Origin: Candidatus Pacearchaeota archaeon
GTDB taxonomy: Archaea; Nanobdellota; Nanobdellia; Pacearchaeales; GW2011-AR1
NCBI GenBank assembly: GCA_016181895.1
Contig: JACOYL010000002.1
Span: forward strand, 1-36,943
Direction of reading: 5' to 3'
Length of the DNA: 36,943 nt
Below the pieces are notes generated by a model. It did no database searches. It saw only the letters and a list, made by a program, of their open reading frames with translations, and had not been told where the DNA came from. The position numbers were made by a program, and so were the translations under genes. Below, piece after piece: positions 1 through 8,503 of the stretch (the stretch's first letter is position 1; every line of letters starts with the position of its first letter).

Positions 1-1457
1 ATTCTTGGATAAATTGTTATATCGTTTTCATTTGTAAGATTTTTTTCAAATGTTACGCGAACATAATGCGTGTCAGGAATTTCCTCGCTCCAAATTCCAT
101 CCAACTCTTTAACTTGCTCATAAATATCGGAAATAAAATTTTTATTCTCATCCAAATGCTCTGCTTTAGAAACCAAAATAATTTCAAAAGTCTGCTCGCT
201 CAAACTTGGCGCAATCCATTCAACATAATCATAAATTCCGTTATTATCTTTGTCTTCGACAGAAATAGGAACAATGTAAGAATCGTTTTCAATCCATTTT
301 ATTTTCACTTTGCTTGGATTTTTAATCTGCAAATTTTCGCTCAAATTTGCAAAAGCCAAAACATCTGTATAATGAACTTCTTCAGGCCCTGAAACCAAAA
401 TTCTTTTTCCATTTTGAATTTCTTCCTCAACAGAAGTCGGTGCGGGAGTTTCATACTCAATCTCGTAGTTTGCATTTTCATCGTCAATCTCGACTTCCAC
501 TTCAATTTCCGCGGCATTTTCAACAGGAGTTTCATCAACAACTTTTCCAGTTAATCTCCCAATAATATTATTCAGAAATCTAAAAATAAAATTTTCATTT
601 CCGCCGATCACAGCCCCTGTAATCGCGCTGTTTGAAGTTATTTCTTCTTCAACATTGTCTTTTATCTTCTTGACAACAACGTTTTCTGAAATCTCTGGAA
701 GAATTATTGTCACATTTCCCAAATCCTTGGAAATTATTTCCTTTTTCCATTTCACAGGCTGATTTAGAACAGCTTGAAATTGAATTGTGTTAATTGTCAA
801 ATTTTCCTGCGTGATATTTATTATCGTCTCGTTAATCAAAGTCTCATTTGTAATGTTTTGTTCTGTAATATTTGCAAGGGTTTCATTCAGGATTTCAATT
901 GTTTCGGTTTCATTGATGATTGTTTCAGGTGTTATGTTTTGTTCTGGAATTGTTTCTGTAATATTTTCTTCGGTTTCAATGGTTTCATTTATTATCGTGT
1001 CATTTGAAACGGTTTGATTTTCAACAATTTCCTCGGAAACGGTTTCATTAATTTCTTCAATGATTTCCGTTTCATTTTGAATTTCATTAACAATCTCAGC
1101 AGGCGTTTCAGGCAAGATTTCTTCCTGCGGAATTTCCTCTGGAATAGTTTCAGGGATTGTCTCTGTCATTTGTTCAGGCTCTGAAACAGGTTCCTCTGTT
1201 ACAAGTCCTGTTATTGAATTAACAGAATTAAAAGCAATATTTTTAGCGCTTTCAAAATAATTCGGATTCAGCAAAAAAATCAAACCAATGGAAAGAAGAA
1301 GCAAAACAGGAACAGAAACCAGAATAAGGTAATCAAGGAAATTTTTCCTGTGTTTTCCCCTGTATTCTGTAATTACCCTACCATTGATTTTGCGTGAATG
1401 ATAAACATAAGGCCCGAATACTTTTCCATCTCTTTTTATGTACTTCTTGTACGCCAT
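1..1457 (-). CDS. Membrane-anchored Asn-Glu-Thr-rich surface protein (3' end outside window)
   Basis: Open from an ATG at 1457 to the window edge, giving 485 visible residues with the C-terminus missing. A basic N-terminus (residues 1-40) precedes one membrane helix (about 42-63). Residues 85-225 are low-complexity Glu/Thr/Ile/Asn with about a dozen N-x-T sequons, which suggests a heavily N-glycosylated extracellular stalk. A motif of the form (I/L)TG(L/A/K)V occurs three times, near residues 82, 279 and 302. Residues 402-410 (DKDNNGIYD) resemble a calcium-binding type 3/dockerin-like loop, and a beta-rich region follows. I recognise the general style of DPANN surface proteins but not a named family. 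The function is unknown, and cell-surface or cell-cell contact is an inference. Confidence 0.85.
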   Translation of the reverse strand, partial: MAYKKYIKRDGKVFGPYVYHSRKINGRVITEYRGKHRKNFLDYLILVSVPVLLLLSIGLIFLLNPNYFESAKNIAFNSVNSITGLVTEEPVSEPEQMTETIPETIPEEIPQEEILPETPAEIVNEIQNETEIIEEINETVSEEIVENQTVSNDTIINETIETEENITETIPEQNITPETIINETETIEILNETLANITEQNITNETLINETIINITQENLTINTIQFQAVLNQPVKWKKEIISKDLGNVTIILPEISENVVVKKIKDNVEEEITSNSAITGAVIGGNENFIFRFLNNIIGRLTGKVVDETPVENAAEIEVEVEIDDENANYEIEYETPAPTSVEEEIQNGKRILVSGPEEVHYTDVLAFANLSENLQIKNPSKVKIKWIENDSYIVPISVEDKDNNGIYDYVEWIAPSLSEQTFEIILVSKAEHLDENKNFISDIYEQVKELDGIWSEEIPDTHYVRVTFEKNLTNENDITIYPR

Positions 1458-2057
1458 TCAACCCCCTTTAAGCGAAAAAAACAGGTAGGGTAACTATTTA
1501 AAGATATCTTGGATTAAGTAAAAAACCAGGATTTGTAAATAATTAGTCGAAAAAAGCGAATTTTATAATAACCCCAATCATACTAAAATTGATTAAAAGT
1601 TTGATTTATCATTAACTCGGTTTGCAGGGACGGGCAAATTCGCGAGAAATTTATTGGATTAGGTTAACATGTAAAAATTTCTTATAATTATTAAGTTATC
1701 AGTTGAACGCAATATTAAAGTTGTTTGAAAATTAAACTTATTTTCTGCTGGTGGGCGAACGCTTTGATTTTGACTATCTTTAAAATTAACAACAAAATCT
1801 GGGCGTGAGTTTGGTGGGGACAAATTGATTAACATGGTTCTTAGGGAGTGAGCAACTTCACGAGTGAAATTGATATGCAATAGAAAAAGATTAATGTGAA
1901 AAAAATTTTAGATTAATTTGTACGCTTAAAGTTTGATTATTAATTAACCTCGGTTCCTGGGGTGGGCGGTGAGCAAATTCGCGAGACAAATTTAGATTTG
2001 CAAAATTCTCAAACACGAGAGGGTTTGCGAATTAGGGTTTGGCGGCGGGAGGAAAAT
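1458..2057. repeat. Intergenic gap with degenerate tandem repeat units
   Basis: No convincing gene lies in this 600-bp gap. It holds at least four diverged copies of a roughly 90-120 bp unit, near 1598-1652, 1720-1757, 1822-1875 and 1929-1995. The copies share an AT-rich stretch (GATTTATCATTAAC-like), a GGTT or TTTTCT step, a G-rich core (GGGGTGGGCGG-like) and, in two copies, GCAAATTCGCGAGA (1634-1647 and 1973-1986, identical). Related units occur near 26444-26710 and 35772-35806. The gap lies downstream of the eS6 gene and upstream of the surface-protein gene. Confidence 0.7.
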
Positions 2058-2513
2058 TCAAGCAATTATTTTTTCTTCCTTTGGAGTTTCTTTCTTTTTG
2101 TTCTGCTCGGAAAAAACTTCTGATAATTTTTTATCCCCTTCTTTCAAAACTTTCAAGTTTATCTGCATTGCTTCCGGAGAAATCACTTTTCCTCTTATTT
2201 TTTTCCTCAATCTCAAACCTCCAGGAGTAAAGTTGCTTCTTTTTTTCTTTCCTTCCCTTTTTGAGCGCTTCTTCATGCCTTTTCCATATGTAAGCAAAAT
2301 TCCCCTTAAACCGATTGTTTCAAAATCTCCCACGAAAGGAAAACCAGCCTTGTCGCTTGCTCCAGTGATTTCAAATTCATATCCCGAAAGTTCCGGAGAA
2401 ATTTCTGTTCCCTTGATTTTTTCATTAATATGTTTTCCAATTAGGGTTTCAGAATCCAAATCAAGATGATATGTTTTTCCGTGCTTCTCTGAAATGTTTA
2501 TTTTTAAAACCAT
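2058..2513 (-). CDS. rps6e: Small ribosomal subunit protein eS6
   Basis: A 151-residue archaeal/eukaryotic eS6 protein of the small ribosomal subunit. The N-terminus (MVLKINISEKHGKTY) and the central KR-rich GKGMKKRS...FTPGGLRLRKKIRG region are typical. The C-terminus is a Lys/Glu-rich tail. The frame stays open upstream to 2627, but the ATG at 2513 is chosen because family homology begins there and a TATA-like CTTTTTAAAC (minus strand, 2534-2543) lies about 25 nt upstream, which fits a leaderless transcript. The TATA element overlaps the stop codon of the upstream cupin gene. Confidence 0.95.
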   Translation of the reverse strand: MVLKINISEKHGKTYHLDLDSETLIGKHINEKIKGTEISPELSGYEFEITGASDKAGFPFVGDFETIGLRGILLTYGKGMKKRSKREGKKKRSNFTPGGLRLRKKIRGKVISPEAMQINLKVLKEGDKKLSEVFSEQNKKKETPKEEKIIA

Positions 2514-2535
2514 GGACAAAGAACAAGAAATTGGT

Positions 2536-2973
2536 TTAAAAAGATTTTGAGTCCATGCTTGCAAGACTTTGCAACGTTTCTCTTGAGCATGGTATAAGTC
2601 TCTTGGGATTAAATCGCACATTTCCATAACCCATTAAAACATTTCCAGATTTTCCAGTAACAACATGCCCGATTCCTTCTGGAATTAAAAGCCTGTCGCC
2701 CCGTTTTAAGAGAAATCTTTTCATTGCAAAATCATCTATATCAATCAATTTAAAATCAAATTCCCCTGTTGGAGTAAAAAATAATTCTTTATAGTCATGA
2801 TAATGATTTCCCAATTCAAGTCCGTCTTGAGAGAGAACTATGACATTATGCTGACAAAAAAGACCATCTAAATTGTCAAAAATTTTATCAGGATCATATA
2901 TTGTTCTTCTTCCATCTTGATGCACCACCGCAACATTTTCATCGTATCTTACCTGCCTTAATCTCTCTCCCAT
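2536..2973 (-). CDS. Cupin-fold protein, sugar-nucleotide modification type (WxcM-like)
   Basis: A 145-residue single-domain cupin. Motif 1 is seen as GNHYHDYKELFFTPTG and motif 2 as GDRLLIPEGIGHVVTGKSGN, so the metal-binding His, His, Glu and His positions are present. Small cupins of this kind include sugar-nucleotide isomerases and epimerases of polysaccharide synthesis. The gene lies directly downstream of the GDP-mannose dehydratase gene on the same strand, so a role in surface-glycan precursor synthesis is a reasonable inference. The substrate cannot be read from the sequence. A TATA-like element about 26 nt before the ATG suggests its own leaderless promoter, and repeats lie further upstream (3015-3093). 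Confidence 0.75.
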   Translation of the reverse strand: MGERLRQVRYDENVAVVHQDGRRTIYDPDKIFDNLDGLFCQHNVIVLSQDGLELGNHYHDYKELFFTPTGEFDFKLIDIDDFAMKRFLLKRGDRLLIPEGIGHVVTGKSGNVLMGYGNVRFNPKRLIPCSRETLQSLASMDSKSF

Positions 2974-3014
2974 TAAAAATAAATAAAAAGTTCCTTTAAA
3001 AAGATTATTATGCT

Positions 3015-3093
3015 ACATTGTAACATTAAAAGGAGCTAAAAGATGCATTGTAAAGTTAAAAGTACAAATAAATACAAAGTTAAGATTTAGCTC
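3015..3093. promoter_or_regulatory. Direct and inverted repeats upstream of the cupin gene
   Basis: Two 18-nt direct repeats (3015-3032, ACATTGTAACATTAAAAG; 3045-3062, GCATTGTAAAGTTAAAAG) are 30 nt apart. A perfect 8-bp inverted repeat, GAGCTAAA (3033-3040) and TTTAGCTC (3086-3093), encloses the second copy. They lie between gmd and the cupin gene, 42-120 nt upstream of the cupin start. They could be a regulator binding site or a structured 3' end of the gmd transcript. Confidence 0.4.
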
Positions 3094-3162
3094 AAAAATG
3101 TGAATATTTAGAGTGTTTTGTTAAATTGATTTATTTTTTCTTGGCAGATTGCAAAAATCTTT

Positions 3163-5103
3163 TTATGCGTAATTCTTTAAAAAATAATTTATTGCATTTT
3201 CTGTTGATGATGGAACCATTTGATCTCTTCTTTTACTTAAGAATTCACTTAGATCATCTATGTTGTAGGCTTGAATATCGTCATGTTCAAAGCTTGCAGG
3301 TGCCCGTTTCCAAATATTTTTTAATTCCTTAGGGGAAATTTTTATTGGAATGCCTAAAACCATCTCCGGAATTCTTGATGGAATTTGTCTGACCATCCCG
3401 TAAAAAACAGGATTTCCAAAAACATTCCTTTTTAATCCCAATTTTTCATACAAGGCTTTTTCAATAGATGCGGTGGGATTTGTTTGACTGTCTACGAAAG
3501 TTCCAAAAACATGATACCTTTCAGGGAAATGCATAACTTTGTCGCTTCTATGTCCTATAACAACATAAGGCGATTTTTGTTCGTCCAACCCGTATAAAAC
3601 AGCACATACAGATAAAGGACTCGCAAAATAACGATCTGGATTTGCGTCATCTTCCAATCCCATGTCAATAAGAGATCTTCTGAAATTTTTATCACTAATT
3701 CCCCTTTCATTTGTTTTGATAAAATCTGCAAAACTGACAGGAGAAGTTCCAAGGTATAATTTTTTTCCATTTAAAAAAGCCCTAGAAATTCTGGACTTCA
3801 ATCTTGAACCCCCAATATGCTTTTCCAAGTAAGCTAATTTTCCAGTGTCTCCTCCCATAAATGCATTTTCAACCTCAATCAATCTTTTTTTTGTGACTTC
3901 CGAATCTCTTCTTTTCCAGAATTCTTCACTTTCCTCACATAAATTTCCTTCATCACTTAAAATTTTAAACTTTTCTCCCTCGACAAAAACAATCTCTAAT
4001 TCAGACAAGGGAATTAGTTTTTCTGGTTCAAGAATTAACTCACATTCAACATCTAAACTTCTCTTTCTGTTCCCTCTGGGAATTTCTTTCGAGCCTCGAA
4101 CATAAATTCCATTTTCTCTTCCAATTTGCAATGCTGGGGTTTCTTTCATCCAATAGTCAATTATTTCGTTAATTGTTTCCTCAAAAGTATATGTGGGCTT
4201 CCAACCAGTTTTTTCTTTTAGCTTTGTTGAATCTCCCCTAAGTCTATCCAGTTCAAGTGGACGCAACAATTTTTCTGATTGAACAACGTATTTGGTATAG
4301 TCCAAATCAAGTTTTCTGAATACATATTCCATCATTTCCCTAACACTATGCGACTCTCCTGTTGCAATAACAAAATCGTCAGGTTCTTTTTGCTGCATTA
4401 TCATAAAAGCTGCCCTCATAGAATCTTTTGCATGACCCCAATCCCTAAATGAATCCAAATTTCCCATTTCTATCTGGTTTTCAAGACCCCTTTTTATTTT
4501 CACGGCCCTTTCAACTATTTTACCGGTTACAAAATCGGTGCTTCTCAATGGAGATTCTGTATTAAATAGTATACCATTATAAATATGCATACCATATGCT
4601 TTTCTAAAAGAATGTGTTAGATTATAGGCTGTAAGTTTAGCAATACCATAAGGACTTATAGGATTCATAGGAGTGGTTTCTCTTTGAAATCCATCTGGGT
4701 CAACAGAATTACCAAACATTTCAGCGGATGCGGGATTGAAAAATTTTGTCCGGGGTGAAATCTCTTTAAGAATTCCAAGAAGATTCATTGTGCCTTCATG
4801 AATAGTCCTTAAAGTAGATACTGCTAAATTAAAACTTTCGCCAACATGAGTTTGTGCTGCTAGATGGTATATTTCATCAGGACTAAAACCTCTTATTATT
4901 TTTAACATGGAAGGAAAATCAAGTACATCTGCAGATTCCAATTGAATTTTATCTTCTATCCCCATTAACCTACTCTTGTGTAGATGTGGGTGCATTGAAG
5001 TCGCTCTGAAAACACCGCAAACTTCATAATCATTCTCCAAAAGAGTTTCTACTAAAAATCTGGCATTATTTCCTGTAATACCTGTTATGAGTGCTTTTGG
5101 CAT
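3163..5103 (-). CDS. gmd: GDP-mannose 4,6-dehydratase fused to a C-terminal Nudix-like domain
   Basis: A 646-residue protein. Residues 1-320 are an extended short-chain dehydrogenase of the GDP-mannose 4,6-dehydratase type, which converts GDP-mannose to GDP-4-keto-6-deoxymannose. The TGITGNNA nucleotide loop (7-14), NPASAEMFG (123-131), YGIAK (152-156) and GNLDSFRDWGHAKDS (215-229) match the family. The nucleotide loop ends in Ala where Gly is usual. Known enzymes are about 340-370 residues, so roughly 300 residues are extra. Residues 445-600 look Nudix-like: LYLGTSPVSFADFIKTN resembles the pre-Nudix segment of NUDT22/NUDX9-type sugar-nucleotide hydrolases, followed by SPLSVCAVLYG and a degenerate Nudix box near 534-557 (KALYEKLGL). 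Residues 330-440 are unassigned. The cupin gene lies downstream. Confidence 0.85.
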   Translation of the reverse strand: MPKALITGITGNNARFLVETLLENDYEVCGVFRATSMHPHLHKSRLMGIEDKIQLESADVLDFPSMLKIIRGFSPDEIYHLAAQTHVGESFNLAVSTLRTIHEGTMNLLGILKEISPRTKFFNPASAEMFGNSVDPDGFQRETTPMNPISPYGIAKLTAYNLTHSFRKAYGMHIYNGILFNTESPLRSTDFVTGKIVERAVKIKRGLENQIEMGNLDSFRDWGHAKDSMRAAFMIMQQKEPDDFVIATGESHSVREMMEYVFRKLDLDYTKYVVQSEKLLRPLELDRLRGDSTKLKEKTGWKPTYTFEETINEIIDYWMKETPALQIGRENGIYVRGSKEIPRGNRKRSLDVECELILEPEKLIPLSELEIVFVEGEKFKILSDEGNLCEESEEFWKRRDSEVTKKRLIEVENAFMGGDTGKLAYLEKHIGGSRLKSRISRAFLNGKKLYLGTSPVSFADFIKTNERGISDKNFRRSLIDMGLEDDANPDRYFASPLSVCAVLYGLDEQKSPYVVIGHRSDKVMHFPERYHVFGTFVDSQTNPTASIEKALYEKLGLKRNVFGNPVFYGMVRQIPSRIPEMVLGIPIKISPKELKNIWKRAPASFEHDDIQAYNIDDLSEFLSKRRDQMVPSSTENAINYFLKNYA

Positions 5104-5145
5104 ATTTTGGAATCCATAATTATCTTATAAACTTTTTGTTTTGTC

Positions 5146-5173
5146 ATCACTATAAAATTAAGATTATAGTGAT
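5146..5173. terminator. Perfect 10-bp inverted repeat between infB and gmd
   Basis: ATCACTATAA (5146-5155) and TTATAGTGAT (5164-5173) form a perfect inverted repeat with an 8-nt spacer. It lies just downstream of the infB stop (5196) and 43 nt upstream of the gmd start. It could be a transcript-end hairpin of infB or an operator for gmd. The high AT content leaves both open. Confidence 0.4.
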
Positions 5174-5195
5174 TTTTAAACATTTATATCCAAAT

Positions 5196-6944
5196 TCATT
5201 TTCCCCACTCTTCCTTCTTTCTCCTCTTTATCTCAGCAATTTCCTGCAAAATCTTCAATTCATTTAAATTCAACAAATCCTTGTTTTTCTTGAAATTCTT
5301 GAATTGGTTTTCTGAAATCTCAGAATAAAGGAATTTTCTGTCTCCCAAAGCGTGCTGGAAATTTACTCCTGGAAGGGAAATCGCAACCTCCATTCCGTCG
5401 GTTGCTTCGGAAACAGAGTTTTTTTCCAACTGGATATTTTTCACTCTTCCCACATCTTCTCCGGTTTCATCAATGATTTTCAATCCAGAAACAATTTTTC
5501 CCGCTTCAACCCTTACTCCGAAAATTGCGGGCTTCGTGTTCCTGAAAACATATTGGTGTAAAATCACAAGTTTGCAGATTTTTGCCAAACCCATCAAACG
5601 ATTTTTTTCAATTTCTTTTCTTTTTTCTTCCCTGAACCTTGCGATTTCATCAATCAATTTATAGACAACATCGTCTGTGAAAATTTTCAGATTTCCCTGA
5701 ATTTCAGAAGCCTCGGAATCAACAGAAACATTGAAACCTGCAATTACCGCGTCAATCTCGTTGATTTTCAAATTCGCCTTTGCCGAAGCCATGTCTGCTT
5801 TGTTTATGTTTCCTATTCCCGCTTTCAAGACGGGAATCCCTGATTGTTTCAGCAAAACCAAAAGAGCTTCGAGGCTTCCAAGGGAATCCGCCTTGACGAT
5901 AATTCCCTGCTTGCTCAATTCGGAATTCACGGATTCTGAAATTTCCTTCTTGAACAGGTTTTTTATTTCATCGAGGTTGTTTTTGCAAATCATGAAAGGC
6001 ATTCCCGGAAGAATTTCAATTTTCTCGGAGAGCTGCATTCTCAAACCGGTTGAAGCATGGATTTTATCCCTTGGTTTGAATCTGAAACTCAACGGCTCGA
6101 TTTCCTCAAGAGTTCTTATTTTTGCCATATGAGGATTTCCGTCGAAATCGGCGACGGCAATTTCATCTTTCTTTGTGATTTCTCCGTCGTACAGAATCGC
6201 CTCGACATAATTTTCTGTTTTTTCTTTCTTGACTTCGAGAATCACGCCTTTTGCTTCTTTTCCCAATTTCAATTTATCAGCCAGATATTTTTGGCTCAAT
6301 CCGCAGAGCATTAAAATCAATTCCGGAATTCCTTCTTTTGTCTTTGCCGACAAAGGCACGAGGGAAATTTTCTTCGTGAAATCGGAAATGTTGTAATACA
6401 AGTCGGCGTCAAAACCGAAGCTGTTCAAACTTCCAATTAAAGTAAGGTATTTCTCGTCGAAATTCTGCTTAACTTGTGTTGACTGCAGTTCAATGTTTCT
6501 TTTCAAGTCGTCGTCTTTTTTTCTCCATCCGGAAATATTGTCGGTTTTATTCAATGCAATCAAAAAAGGAGTTTTATTGTGCTTCAAAATCTGGATTACC
6601 TCCGCGGTTTGCGGTTTTATTCCTTCATTGACATCTATTACAAGAATAGCCAAGTCAGCCAAAGAACCGCCGCGTTTTCTCAAGTTTGTAAATGCAGCGT
6701 GTCCGGGAGTGTCGATGAAAAGAAATCCCGGAATGTCAAGTTTTATTTTTTGTTTTTCAATCAAAGGACATGCTTTTTTCAATCTCTCTGAAGGAAACAA
6801 TGTAAAGGAAATTTTCTGCGTGATTCCCCCCGCCTCTCCTGCCTGAACAGAGCTCCCTCTAAGAGCATCAAGAATGCTTGTCTTTCCATGGTCCACGTGC
6901 CCGCAAACCGTCACAATCGGCTGGCGGATTTTTATTTGTGTCAT
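5196..6944 (-). CDS. infB: Translation initiation factor aIF5B
   Basis: A 582-residue translational GTPase of the archaeal IF5B family, which promotes ribosomal subunit joining during initiation. G1 is GHVDHGKTS (15-23), G3 is DTPGHAAF, G4 is NKTD and G5 is SAKT. Domains II to IV follow in the usual order at the normal archaeal length, with no intein. The gene is divergent from a small gene at 6995; the 50-bp gap has one central TATA-like element. The sequence gives no sign of damage. Confidence 0.97.
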   Translation of the reverse strand: MTQIKIRQPIVTVCGHVDHGKTSILDALRGSSVQAGEAGGITQKISFTLFPSERLKKACPLIEKQKIKLDIPGFLFIDTPGHAAFTNLRKRGGSLADLAILVIDVNEGIKPQTAEVIQILKHNKTPFLIALNKTDNISGWRKKDDDLKRNIELQSTQVKQNFDEKYLTLIGSLNSFGFDADLYYNISDFTKKISLVPLSAKTKEGIPELILMLCGLSQKYLADKLKLGKEAKGVILEVKKEKTENYVEAILYDGEITKKDEIAVADFDGNPHMAKIRTLEEIEPLSFRFKPRDKIHASTGLRMQLSEKIEILPGMPFMICKNNLDEIKNLFKKEISESVNSELSKQGIIVKADSLGSLEALLVLLKQSGIPVLKAGIGNINKADMASAKANLKINEIDAVIAGFNVSVDSEASEIQGNLKIFTDDVVYKLIDEIARFREEKRKEIEKNRLMGLAKICKLVILHQYVFRNTKPAIFGVRVEAGKIVSGLKIIDETGEDVGRVKNIQLEKNSVSEATDGMEVAISLPGVNFQHALGDRKFLYSEISENQFKNFKKNKDLLNLNELKILQEIAEIKRRKKEEWGK

Positions 6945-6962
6945 ATATTTTTTATCATAAGA

Positions 6963-6973
6963 GTATTTTTAAA
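6963..6973. promoter_or_regulatory. Shared central TATA element, divergent infB/6995 promoter
   Basis: TATTTTTAAAG sits in the middle of the 50-bp gap 6945-6994 and reads as a TATA-like box on both strands. It lies about 20-30 nt from both start codons, the distance expected for leaderless archaeal transcripts. A very similar layout is seen at 28532-28581. Confidence 0.5.
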
Positions 6974-6994
6974 GTTTTAAATCAAAATTTATTC

Positions 6995-7423
6995 ATGGGA
7001 ATTCCTCCGCAAGATAATGAAAGAAAACCGAAGGAAAGGACAGCGAATAAAGTTACTTATGTTTGGGCTGAAAATAGTTTTTTCGGACAGCCGCTCTATC
7101 ACCATTTTAATGAAAAAAGAAAAGGAATTGATTGGTTTCCAATAACAAAAGAAAAATATGAAACTGCTGTAAGAGAAATCAAAGATTTGTCGTCAAGAGG
7201 GCTTTTATCAAAAATTGAACCGGATGAAAAATTTCCAGAATATGATGGTTCAACCCAATTCCTGTTTCAGGGCGCTATTTTAAGATTAAGCAGATGGTCC
7301 TCATATGGTTTGGGGGAAACACAGAATTGCATAAACATTTTAACAGAAGTAAATTCCAAAAATAAAGGGGAAACACTGACCACAATGCTCGGCTTGCCTT
7401 TTCCATCATCAAAATCTTTATAA
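6995..7423 (+). CDS. Hypothetical protein (142 aa)
   Basis: A soluble 142-residue protein I do not recognise. The ATG at 6995 is preferred over the open frame further upstream because a TATA-like element lies 22-32 nt before it and the upstream frame runs into infB. It begins with a Lys/Arg/Glu-rich hydrophilic stretch, followed by a mixed aromatic region with no signal peptide or membrane helix. It is the first gene before a run of membrane-protein genes (7440-8893), with a 16-nt gap, so co-transcription is possible. Confidence 0.65.
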   Translation: MGIPPQDNERKPKERTANKVTYVWAENSFFGQPLYHHFNEKRKGIDWFPITKEKYETAVREIKDLSSRGLLSKIEPDEKFPEYDGSTQFLFQGAILRLSRWSSYGLGETQNCINILTEVNSKNKGETLTTMLGLPFPSSKSL

Positions 7424-7439
7424 TATTCAAAATTCTCTA

Positions 7440-7916
7440 ATGCAGATGGAAGGAGAGGTGTTGAGCGTTAGGAATTCCAGGAAAATTTACTTTCCTGTTT
7501 ATTTTATGATACTTGTTCTTTTTTTGGCTGTCGGGATGATAAAATACCAGGGAAAAGAAGTGAATGACTTTGCATTCAAGTCTGTGCTGGTTTTTTCAGC
7601 TCTTGGAATTGTCTGGACAGAAATGCACAGGCTGAGAAACAAGTACGAGATAACGGACAATTCTGTTGTTCATATAAAAGGGTTGTTTTTCAGGACGATA
7701 AAAAAAACAGACATTCACGCGCTAAGCGACGCTGAATTGAAGCAGAATCCTTGGCAAAGGATTCTTGGAATAGGGAACGTGAGCGCCAACGCGTTTTCAG
7801 AAGTGAATGTCCTGAGAAATGTGAACAGCCCGCACGACGTCATAGGTTTCTTGGAGGGAAAAATGACTAAAAAAAGTTTGTTATCGGCATCGCCCAGGAA
7901 GGGAAGCGGAAAATGA
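7440..7916 (+). CDS. Membrane protein with PH-like (YdbS/DUF304-type) domain
   Basis: A 158-residue protein with two membrane helices (about 17-34 and 45-60), followed by a segment that starts NKYEITDNSVVHIKGLFFRTIKKTDIHA in general pattern, typical of bacterial/archaeal PH domains of the YdbS type; WQRILGIGNV is characteristic. The family is membrane-associated with no defined enzymatic role. The stop overlaps the next start by 4 nt (ATGA), which suggests translational coupling with 7913. An in-frame ATG two codons downstream is an alternative start. Confidence 0.7.
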   Translation: MQMEGEVLSVRNSRKIYFPVYFMILVLFLAVGMIKYQGKEVNDFAFKSVLVFSALGIVWTEMHRLRNKYEITDNSVVHIKGLFFRTIKKTDIHALSDAELKQNPWQRILGIGNVSANAFSEVNVLRNVNSPHDVIGFLEGKMTKKSLLSASPRKGSGK

Positions 7917-8501
7917 CAGAGCATTTTACTTACGTGAAAAAAAGAGACAGAAAATATTATTGGGCGATAACCATATTCGCTGTTTTCATAATCATATTGG
8001 GCCTTTTGATTTTAACATCGTTTTATTCCAATATTTCCTTTACGGGAATTAAAGGGAAACTCCGATTCGTTCATGTATGTCGACAGCGGAAAATTCCAGT
8101 TGAATTCAAAGAACAATTATATGGTCCTGGAAAACTACACGGGAGACATTTCTTTTAATAGCGAAGAAATAACTTTTCTTAAAGGAAAATCATCAAAAGT
8201 TTTCGTCAACGGCATTCCGATAGAACCGAAGACAAAAAGCACGCTGAAAACGGAAGTTGAAAAGTTCGTCTACAGTTCGCTGATTGTTGAAAAAGAAGTT
8301 GTTATAAAGAAATTGACATACACCGCTTCCGGAAAAATAAATTTAAACGACGGCAAAAACATTTTCAACATTGAAAACGAGGAAATAAGTCTCGAGGATT
8401 TTGTCGGAAATTTGAAAATTGAAAACGATAAAATTACTCTTGGCGGTTACGTGAAAAAACTCAACATAAAAGGCGTTTCGGGAATTTCCGTTTCTTCTTG
8501 A
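7913..8501 (+). pseudogene. Single-pass membrane protein interrupted by a +1 frameshift
   Basis: The reading frame from the ATG at 7913 encodes a basic start, one membrane helix (about residues 15-40) and an extracellular start. It then loses coherence, while a second frame carries a beta-rich 140-residue region ending at 8501. Removing one G from the GGG at 8054-8056 joins the frames so that the sequence reads through TGIKG-NSDSFMYVDSG. The total span of 589 nt equals 3n+1. The intact product would be about 195 residues: an N-terminal anchor plus an extracytoplasmic domain with alternating strands. The family is not recognised. It could be a real lesion, a sequencing or assembly error, or (less likely) programmed frameshifting. 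Confidence 0.7.
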
Positions 8502-8503
8502 AA

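Noticed and set aside
1659-1880. Minus-strand 73-residue open frame in the repeat gap
   Set aside because: It runs across repeat units, has no family resemblance and no suitable promoter; chance open frame.
1598-1995. CRISPR array
   Set aside because: Units are degenerate, spacing is uneven, no short exact repeat is present and no cas gene is nearby.
2514-2627. Longer N-terminus for eS6
   Set aside because: It overlaps the cupin gene, lacks eS6 homology, and the TATA-like box supports the start at 2513.
5196-6944. Intein in infB
   Set aside because: Length and motif order are continuous; the same holds for rfcS and rfcL.
6878-6994. N-terminal extension of the 142-residue protein
   Set aside because: It would read into infB and across the promoter.
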